Positions 56,294-64,000 of a stretch of DNA of 64,000 nucleotides are shown here, one piece after another. The stretch is from assembly GCF_036785885.1 (NCBI RefSeq), contig NC_092322.1:39887994-39951993 (forward strand), given 5' to 3'. The stretch is from Coffea arabica (lineage: Eukaryota; Streptophyta; Magnoliopsida; Gentianales; Rubiaceae). The notes under the pieces were generated by a model, which worked only from the letters and a program-made list of their open reading frames with translations, was not told where the DNA came from and did not search any database. Made by a program: the position numbers and the translations under genes. Positions within the stretch are counted from its first letter, which is position 1. The number at the start of each line of letters is the position of its first letter.

Positions 56294-57462
56294 CTTCATG
56301 ATTTGGTACATGAGTTTTGTGTGAAAAAGGCCAAAGAAGAAAGTTTTCTACATGTTATTCATAGTTGGAAAGACCCTTTTGGCCTTACTGGACAAAGCAA
56401 CCCCCACCGAGTTTGTGTTCATAATACCAGGGAATTGAAGATTTGGGAGATAATGCTAATTTTTCCCAATTTACGCTGTTTGCTTTTGTATGGAAATGAT
56501 TATTTTGAAGGTCAAGAGAAGGATTGGGGGATTTTGTTACCTAAACTTCTTAGATTGTTGGACTTGGGGGATTGGAACTTTTGTAAATCATTTCCGATGG
56601 AAGTAGTATTGCTTGTTCACTTGAGATACCTGGTGCTCAGTGGAATAGGGTCCATCCCATCTGCAATAGACAACCTCTCAAGGTTGAAAACTCTTGTCGT
56701 ACAAAAGCCGGATTTTGATGTTAAGCTGCCGGATACTATTTGGAACATTAAGACATTGAGCTATCTACATACTATAGATAGGATTTGGGGTTTCATTTTT
56801 CCAGATGGAAATCTAGAAGTATCCCCAGATTTAGATCATTTAGACACTTTAAGCCTTACAATTGATCCCTCCCTCAATGCTTGCAAAAGATGCTGAAAAA
56901 GTTACCAAGCATCCGCAGGCTAAAATGTAGGAGTTTTTACAATGAACAAGCAGCTACCAGAAATTGCGACAAGATTCTTGTGTTTAACTGTTTGAAACTA
57001 GAATCACTTCATTTGGTGCTTTTTCAAAACAATGGATTTGAATTTCCGTTGAATTTGAAGAAGTTGGTTCTCGAATCGACTAGCCAGCCATGGAGTGAAA
57101 TTTCAGCAATTGGAAAGTTGCCCAATCTTGAAGTGCTTAAATTACTGAGTGACTCCTTTACTGGGGAAGAATGGGTAATGAAAGAAGGGGAGTTCCCTAG
57201 CCTCCGAGTCTTGCAATTGTCATGGATGGACATTCGCAGCTGGACTGCATCTTCTGGCAATTTTTCTTATCTTGAGAAATTGGTTGTGCACCGCTGTTGG
57301 AATCTGGAGGAGGTCCCTTCTTGTTTGGGGGAATGTCCGGCTCTTGAAATGATTGAGGTGAGAGGTTGTCGTGAGTCTGTTGTAAATTCTGTAAAGCAAA
57401 TTCGGCAAGAACAGATGGATATGGGAAATGAGGTTCTAAAGATCGTAATTGAACCTTTTTAG
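56294..57462 (+). pseudogene. NLR copy 2, detached leucine-rich repeat part with a one-base deletion
   Basis: After the TGA the same frame continues from LHDLVHEFCVKKAKEE through LRRs (LRYLVLSGIGSIPSAIDNLS) to a TGA at 56,894-56,896. A one-base deletion near 56,868 (TCCCTCAATGC versus TCCGCCCAATGC in copy 1) shifts the frame. The remaining LRRs are open from about 56,870 to TAG 57,460-57,462. The end (KIVIEPF) lacks the acidic tail of copy 1, because a small deletion brings in the stop. Two lesions make this part a pseudogene. It has diverged more from copy 1 than NB-ARC has (about 26 of 127 residues in one stretch). Confidence 0.82.
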
Positions 57463-58444
57463 TATGCATCTTCCTCAGAAACAGAGTCCATTTCCACACT
57501 TGGCAATGGCGAAGCATTCATGTCCCATTTTGATTTGGATTCGACTCATCAGGTCAGATAAAAGTATATTTGCATATGTTGAATCAGTTCAATTATATAA
57601 TGATTCCTAGCGAACCATTCATGTCTCTTTTTTCTTCTGTTTATATGTTGAATGAGTTAATTGATACTATATTAATTCATGTTTATTGAGGCAATTTCTG
57701 ATCGCTTCCAAATTCTTTTCTTTCTTTCTTGTTTTTGGGACCTTATGCTGCTATATAACTTTCTTATTTCATGCATTATCCAAACCAAATTAGCTACTAT
57801 AATCTGTTTCTAAAATCTTCTCCTTGTTCTTTTCTGGTTCAGTATTGAAGGATTTTTAGTCCCAATTTCTGAAATCTTCTTCCATGCTCGTACATATTGT
57901 TATGATATTCAAAACCAGGAGAGAACAAGCACATACATAAATATATATATATATTGTGCTCTCAATTTGTGTATCTAAGTAAGAGTAATACAGAAAACTG
58001 TTAATTTGTTTCTGTTTTTCCTCAGTTGATTGACATGTTGAAACATACAATAACAGACATGTTGAAACTTTATAATTTGCATAATGTTGTTATATGAAGC
58101 GCATGTTTCATTGACATTAAGATCTAGAAATAGTTTTAAATATCTGAAAACGTGTGTCTTTCTTCACTATATTTTGCTAAAGTACAAACAATTTTCTTAA
58201 TTCTAAAGGAAGCAATTTTTCTTAATTTTAATGTTGCTTCATGTTTCCATTTTACGTGGTGAATTGCTTGAACTGATCAAAATGACAAATCAGAGAAACT
58301 AGATGACCCCCTTTTTTTTGTTGGGTGATCTGTAATCCTCTATATTCAACTGATGTAGTACTGCTATAATTCCTTCTTTCAGAACACATTTCCTTGGAAG
58401 GAGAGTCTATTTCTTCTCATCACACCAGAAAATGGTGAAGACTG
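57463..58444 (+). other. 3' flank of NLR copy 2
   Basis: Homologous to the flank of copy 1 and AT-rich. The remainder of the ancestral acidic-tail sequence (TCCTCAGAAACAGAGTCC) is still visible just after the stop at 57,473-57,490. No gene is seen. Confidence 0.5.
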
Positions 58445-58576
58445 AGAGATGTCCCTTCTTGTTTAGCGGAATATGGTGAGTCTGCTTTAAGTTCTGTGAA
58501 GCAAACTCTACAACAGGGAATGGGAGCAGAGTTGAATTTCTCAGAAGAAGAGTCAGTTCACTCAGAAGCAGAGTCC
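58445..58576 (+). pseudogene. Orphan NLR 3'-end fragment downstream of copy 2
   Basis: GAGATGTCCCTTCTTGTTTAG, split by changes, then GAATATGGTGAGTCTGCTTT, TCTGTGAAGCAAACTCTAC, GGGAATGGGAGCAG and GAAGAAGAGTCAGTTC follow the order of the NLR C-terminal coding end. It is better preserved than its partner at 39,325-39,438. Only the last 40 or so codons are represented. Confidence 0.55.
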
Positions 58577-58985
58577 TATGCCTCAGTTCTATGTACATGT
58601 TGATTCAGTTCTATGTATAATTATTCATGTTTCTCCTAACTTCTTACGATGGTGAAGCATTCATGTCTCTCTTGACCTGCATATGTTTCTCGAAGCAGTA
58701 TCAGGGCCTTTTCAACTCTTTTGTTTGAACTTGCTGCAGATATATAAATTTGTGATTTGTGATTGCAGTGGCAAGAACAGTCGTGGATTAAACAATCCAA
58801 TAGTAACTTCTATCAGTAATCTGTTTCTATGATGTTCTTCAGGTTCTTTTCTCGTTTGAGGTTCTATATGTTTGTATTTCATCATCCCGATTTGTTGAAT
58901 ATTCTTTGATTGCAACTTGCTTCTATTTTTCCTCGATAAAGAACCGTACAGTCAATTTATAGATACGTTAAAACATACAATAACT

Positions 58986-59409
58986 GTTTTGCAATAAATA
59001 TGAAGTGGAGACACCGAAAAGAGAAATCTAGATTGTGTTACTTTTCAATAGAGAAATGACATAGGAACAAAATTGAAAATTTTGCTTCAATTCTTCTCTT
59101 ATATATGGAGCCCATGTTTCATTGGCAGTGAGACCTAGACAGAGCTTTGTACATCAAGGCAAAACAGGAAAATCTGAAAACATGTAGGAATATGTTATCT
59201 TTATACTTGCCTTTCCCAAAAACTCTTGAAAAATTCCAATCCAAACAAGTTTTTAGAATTTTGAAGTTCATGTTCCATTAGTGTAAAGGTTTTATTCCAC
59301 TTTGTACCCTCGAAGTTCTTTTTATTTTCACTTTGCTCCTCAATGTTTTAATTACAAAACTTTACAATCCTTCAATGTTTTCTTTGCTTTTCTCTTTCAA
59401 GGGGAAATC
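58986..59409. other. AT-rich intergenic DNA
   Basis: Beyond the end of the duplicated block. No gene, repeat pair or motif seen. Confidence 0.5.
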
Positions 59410-59412
59410 TTA

Positions 59413-59559
59413 GGCCCTGTTTGGATTGCATTTTCCGTCATTTTTCATGGAAAAATTACTGTAGCGATTTGATGTATGTGAGGGAAAAAGGTAATAGGGA
59501 AATGTGATCACGAAAAATGACGTAATTTTCTGGCAGAAAATGGCAATCCAAACAGGGCC
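59413..59559. mobile_element. 147-bp PIF/Harbinger (Tourist-like) MITE
   Basis: Terminal inverted repeats GGCCCTGTTTGGATTGC...GCAATCCAAACAGGGCC are nearly perfect over more than 20 bases. TTA target duplications flank it (59,410-59,412 and 59,560-59,562). It is non-coding. The TTA duplication and GGCC end are typical of the PIF/Harbinger superfamily. Confidence 0.92.
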
Positions 59560-59562
59560 TTA

Positions 59563-60635
59563 ATGTTTCAAGGCAAAGGGAAGTTCTTAAGAGTTGAATT
59601 AAAAATCTCATAATTACCCAACTAAATCCTCCGCAAGCTGAATTGGGGCTTGAGACGATACTCGTATTAATGTCATGCATCCCACTTTTGACCAATTACT
59701 AAACTTGTTAAAAGAAACACCACAAGATTATGCAATGTCAAACAAAACGTACATGTGTGAACAACATATAGATTAATTTTATTGAAATTATTAAACTGGG
59801 GCTAAGAAGACCTTAGTTTAGTAACCATGTTTGAAATCTCAAGGTTTAGAAGTTTTGGGTTCAAATCTCCTTCTCTCTCCTTACTTCTTAAATCCTACCT
59901 GGTTTCTACTGGATTTGGGGCAGGAATAGTCAACAGAAAAAGCATCCGGATCGATTTTGTATATTTTGCACACAATGTAATTCACTTTACACACTGTGTA
60001 AATATAGAACAAAATTTTGTAGATCCCACACATAGTGTAAAAATTGATGTACAAGATGAAATCTGGGTCTTATACTTTTTTTGGCCAAATCTTGGCCATC
60101 AAACTTCCAGAATGATTGCTTCCATTCCTGCCCCAAATTCGTTTCTGCTTAAAGAAATTAAATAAATAAAAGAAATACTTCAAATTGGCAGCATGTAGAA
60201 CTTTAAAGTATATAAAAAGAATTGTTAAAGTAAAACAAAAAAATCAAAATCCAAAGGGATAAATATATTACAAGAAGAAGCTTCACTTTTTTTTTTTAAC
60301 ATGCATAAACTTCATGAAAAATGGATTTAGTACTAATGCACAAAAAATGTAACTTAAGCCTTTCTTGATAGAAGTGCGGGCCATTTTCTACTATTTCAGT
60401 TTTTGAACTAATAAATTTATAGCCAAAAAGGGCAAAAAGTTAAAAATAAAAGAAATAAAAAGGCTTTCAAATAAATAAAACCTGAAATGTTTGAACAACC
60501 ACTCAACAAATTCCCAACTTTCCTCTTCTTAAATCTTAGGCTTTTTTATCTCTTCACCCCTTCTCAGAGTTCTACTTCCTCAAGCGTTTAACTTACAAAT
60601 TTCCCTTTCTTAAACACTTTGATCTACGTCCTGAT
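59563..60635. other. Intergenic DNA, no gene supported
   Basis: A 112-codon + strand open frame (59,827-60,165) has no recognised motif and contains repeated CACA-A-TGT words. I see nothing that supports a gene. Confidence 0.5.
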
Positions 60636-61720
60636 CAGGGGCGGAGCCATGTAGGGTGGGCAATTGTCAAATTACATGATAAAACCCATCAAAATGATTA
60701 TGTACAAAAGGCAAACATTTTATGTGCATTAATTTGGGTAGTCAATCCTCATTTAAAAAAAAAAAAAAAAAAACCAGGTCACTTGTTTGCTTTTCAAAAA
60801 GCGATAATTTCATAAACCTTCCCTGAGTTTTTTGATGATTTCAATGAGCTCCCCAGAAATTTAAAAAATTACACTTACCTTCCCTATCCACCTAAAATGA
60901 CAGTACTAGCCTTAATTTTTACATAAAACTCCCTTGTTTGGTATGTATATAAAAAGAATGGGATTTATGATTATTTTTTCTTTTCATTTTCTCTTCTTGT
61001 TCCTAATTTTTTTTTTTTTATGTTTTACTAGTAAAACTATGGAACTATAAAAACCAACATTAAATGTCAAACTAGTGACTTTTTTTGAGAATTTTTAATG
61101 TGATCCAACATTCTCTATTTTAAAAGTGGAGTTACCAGATAAGGTACAGTACAGCGAGCGTTTCCTCATTTTGATTTCAGTGGTAAAAGATCAAATGTTG
61201 AATGCATCATCTAAAAGAATATATTATTACAATGGTACCTGATGAGCACTTGTTAAAAATTTTTAAAAAGAACTATTAACAAATAGTATGTGAATGTTAT
61301 ATGACTTTTTATAGATCACCTTTACAATAGAAAATTTTGGACAAATTACATTATCCAACAAGAAAAGAAACTATAAGATAAGAATCCATAACTAATTGCA
61401 TTTGAGTCACTTATTTTGGGTTTAATTTCATTTCATTTAGAAGATTTGACACTTGGTGCTCCAAATAATCTTTGCACTCGGACAAATCTATAAGACTATC
61501 CTCGGTTCGCAGAGAAATACATAACTTTAGTTTTGCCTTTATTCTTGTGGGCAATGTTTATGCCAATGTTGCTTGATTCACAACTGCTGGAATATGAGCA
61601 TCAGTTGTTAAAACAAATCAACATGAATGTTGTATTCGTTAATTGGGTGTGCATCAAAATAAGGATCTTTTTATTCTGCTTAATCTATAAATAACTGAAC
61701 TTATCTTGCTTCGGCCACTG
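60636..61720. mobile_element. Possible hAT relic
   Basis: The left end CAGGGGCGGAGCC is a well-known plant hAT terminus. At 61,708-61,720 GCTTCGGCCACTG reads CAGTGGCCGAAGC in reverse, an imperfect partner. The 8-bp flanks do not match and there is no transposase, so the pairing of these ends is uncertain. Confidence 0.3.
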
Positions 61721-62582
61721 TCTCGCAAATCAAATTAAATTGTAGGTAAGACTTTTTTTTTTTTTTTTAAAGATCATTAAAACTAGAAATATATAGACAA
61801 AATTAACCTAAATATTAATCACGACATAATATTGATCATTAAACTTGTATGAAGAATATAGTAAGCGATAAAACATACCTTGTGAGCACATGCATGTTCG
61901 TGCGAAATGTGATTATTAATCGGGTACGCACAAATGAAATCAACATGGATATAGTAAAAGAGAAAGGAATAGTAAAAAGAAGGTTAGAAGAAGATCCTTC
62001 TTCGTTCAATAGAAAAATAATACTTTAATGGTGAAAGTTTTCCATCTCATACCTGCAGCTAAGAAATTTGTCTGAAAATCCTGCAAATGATTATGAGATT
62101 ATGCTTCAAGCAAATTCATATGAGAAGAAGACCTTGAATGCACAATTGAAATATTCATCAAGTCAATTACATACTCTCATCTAAAGTATCGAATTTGATA
62201 AAGAATTGCATGGCTGCAAAGCATAGTAAATAATCCAAAAGTTGGCCGCTAAAATTTTTTTGGGGCAACTTAAAAAACTTTTATTGATCTCAATAGTAAA
62301 ATTTGTACACACGGGTAATCACCCTTCAATCATACTACCACCTACGTATCATATACATTTGTATCTCTACTCTATTCTAACAAACACTTCCAATCCATCC
62401 CCCGTTCCATCACTTGCTCCCAGTTTTGCCGTGTACATGGAAAACCTGACCAACGCTAGTTACATAACATATTGCTTGAACAATAGACTTTGTAAGTCCA
62501 GAGCATTCAACAGGCTTTGACTAAAAGATTGCCTCATTTCTAAAGCTCCAGATGTGGTACACAGTCGTAGCTAGAGCTAACC
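61721..62582. other. AT-rich intergenic DNA
   Basis: No gene or repeat recognised. A 92-codon open frame at 62,242-62,520 lacks motifs or family resemblance. Confidence 0.45.
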
Positions 62583-62584
62583 AG

Positions 62585-64000
62585 TGAGAACCCGTAATTT
62601 TCTCATTTTCTAGGTTTTATTCTCTTTAATGGCTTGTTTTCTGCATTTTCTTTATTAGGAAATTTTCTAGATAATGTTTATGAGTAAATATAGTTTTTGG
62701 ATGATTTCTCTAGTATTGGTTAGTTTTTGATAAATTAAGAGCGTATACCGGACGTGGGACCCGCTAGTGCAGAAAGTTCGGAAAAATTCGGCCAACTAGG
62801 TTAAGTTTTGTATACTGGGTTTAAATTATTGGGTGTTATGTAATAATTAGAGGTTGCTATTTGGATTGGTGTGAGAGGAAACAAAGAGATAGAGATGCAT
62901 TAATGAAAGTGACAAGTGTCACTTAGAGATTAATTCTCACTTTTTGACTACTATTCATTCTTTTACCATTTTACTAAATAAACCAAAAATTGATCAAAAA
63001 TCACTTCATTTCCAAGCTCATAGTGGCCGGCTCTCTTCAACAAAAAAGAAAGGAAAAAGCTCTCCAAGTCTTGCTTCAATCTTGCTCAAATCCAACAAAC
63101 TAACCATTTAATCTTGCATTTGTTCCATAAAAACCCTTAAGTGAGTGGTTGTGAGGTGTTTAGTGGAGTTGTTTAGAAGGCTAAGGTGATTAGTTGCTCC
63201 CTCTCTTGTGTTGCTAAGGTGAGTAGTGAAGGAACCCCTCTCCTCCATCTAATGATGTTTAATTCATGATTGGTGGTAGTTTAAGATGTAATTCTATGGA
63301 TTATATCTTGATTTTTGGTTGAATTGGTGAAGTTTTATAATTATTGGTGATTTTTCTGTTTTCATATGATTATTATTATGTGGTCACGTATGATGATTGA
63401 AAATGATATTTAAGGAAGTTAGAAGGTGGAAAAAGTGGTTAATTGTAGGAAATTTCTGTTTTGGAAGGAAAATTGGAAAACTAGGGTTTCATGCCCTACA
63501 TTCTGCCTGGCACTGTTCATCATGGCTAGAGGCCGAATTAGCCTTGGATTAAAAAATAAAAGTTGTAGGGAATGATATTTTAGAGATACCTGCAAAATTT
63601 CAGCTCAATCGGAGCAACGTAGCCTATGAAAAAATCGAAATACCCCTGCTGCCCTGTTTCTACCCGAACTTGATAATTGCTTCTGTAATCGGCTAATTTG
63701 ACCAGGAATACTACTAATTTGGGTTTTGATGCCTTCTTAAGAAATGTAGCCTGGACTCTTAGCTTTCGTATGGCTTTGGAATCACCTGAATTGGATTTTT
63801 GTAGCCTGAATTATGGATGTTTAACCAGAATGCGGTTTGTTAACCTATTTTTGCGGTTCTGGTTTAGTGTACTGAACTTTTGACCTAGTTGCACTACAAA
63901 CTGGACTGAGTGGCCTTCTTCAACATTGTATCCCTTCCTCTTAGCTTCGAAACAGTGTAAATTACACCCCAGTCCGACAATGATAGCTTCAGTTGTGTTA
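62585..64000 (+). repeat. Long-LTR Gypsy LTR, 5' part, runs off the window
   Basis: It starts TGAGAACCCGTAATTTTCTC, like the LTR start TGTGAGATCCCG of the 19,264-22,312 family read on its own strand. At 63,590-63,660 it matches that solo LTR in inverse orientation (CTCAATCGGAGCAACGTAGC and ACCCCTGCTGCCCTGTTTCT). No purine tract precedes it, so it is a 5' or solo LTR. The open frame at 63,698-63,883 is LTR sequence. Confidence 0.65.

Larger units (their letters stand above)
41523..58985 (+). repeat. Segmental duplication, block 2
   Basis: It aligns with block 1 from AAAGGGAATTAATTGTTACC onward in the same order and orientation. It contains NLR copy 2 (53,636-57,462), an upstream region and an orphan tail. 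Insertions unique to this block: LINE 41,862-47,785, MITE 50,537-50,854, solo LTR 51,207-52,665. It lacks the NLR relic and LTR-like element of block 1. Confidence 0.85.

Noticed and set aside
53636..57462. Idea that an intron removes the stop at 56,291
   Set aside because: The matching sequence in copy 1 is continuous coding with an intact LHD motif, and no paired splice sites of plausible length flank the stop. Transcript data could still overturn this.
59827..60165. 112-codon + strand open frame
   Set aside because: No recognised motif or neighbour support. It contains internal CACA/TGTG words and looks like repeat-derived chance coding.

Overview
The window looks like a plant nuclear genome segment, from a eudicot and most likely an asterid. 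The two largest genes belong to the R1-type NLR (late blight resistance-like) family with its long N-terminal region, which is typical of asterids. A Rubiaceae or coffee-like source is my guess from protein style only. The DNA is AT-rich, with plant L1-type LINEs, long-LTR Gypsy elements, non-autonomous LTR elements and MITEs. No rRNA, tRNA, CRISPR array or operon was seen. Every recognisable gene is either an NLR copy or retroelement-derived.

Left third (1-24,256): a nest of retroelements. It opens with the 3' part of a non-autonomous, gag-remnant LTR element (A, LTR 3726-5174). Next is a reverse-strand, long-LTR Gypsy (Tekay/Del-like) with a tRNA-iMet-type primer site (LTR 6439-10340), then a 403-bp piece of a second such LTR. 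A decayed reverse-strand LINE follows (10,744-15,821). Last comes a second gag-remnant element (B, 15,822-24,256), whose 5' LTR is cut at the LINE junction and which carries a 3-kb solo LTR with a clean TACTC target duplication. A and B share an unusual non-coding architecture: paired hairpins after the ORF, an array of spaced dyad repeats, and two copies of a polypurine cassette.

Middle and right (24,262-58,985): a segmental duplication. Block 1 (about 24.26-39.66 kb) and block 2 (about 41.52-58.99 kb) each carry one large R1-like NLR on the + strand, a shared upstream region and a stray NLR 3' tail downstream. Block 1 also has the N-terminal relic of another NLR (26,945-27,382) and an old LTR-like element. 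Block 2 alone has a nearly complete LINE (41,862-47,785, with target duplication), a Stowaway-like MITE and a solo LTR of the A/B type about 1 kb upstream of its NLR. Both NLR reading frames are interrupted by different stop codons within about 25 codons of each other, just before the MHD motif. Each can therefore encode only an N-domain plus NB-ARC protein unless the stop is bypassed. The leucine-rich repeats persist in frame downstream in copy 1 and, after a one-base deletion, in a shifted frame in copy 2.

Right end (59.0-64.0 kb): a 147-bp PIF/Harbinger-type MITE with TTA target duplications, a possible hAT relic, AT-rich sequence without genes, and the start of a + strand long-LTR Gypsy LTR that runs off the window.

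All similarity statements come from reading the sequence by eye. Family names come from motif knowledge, not from a search.
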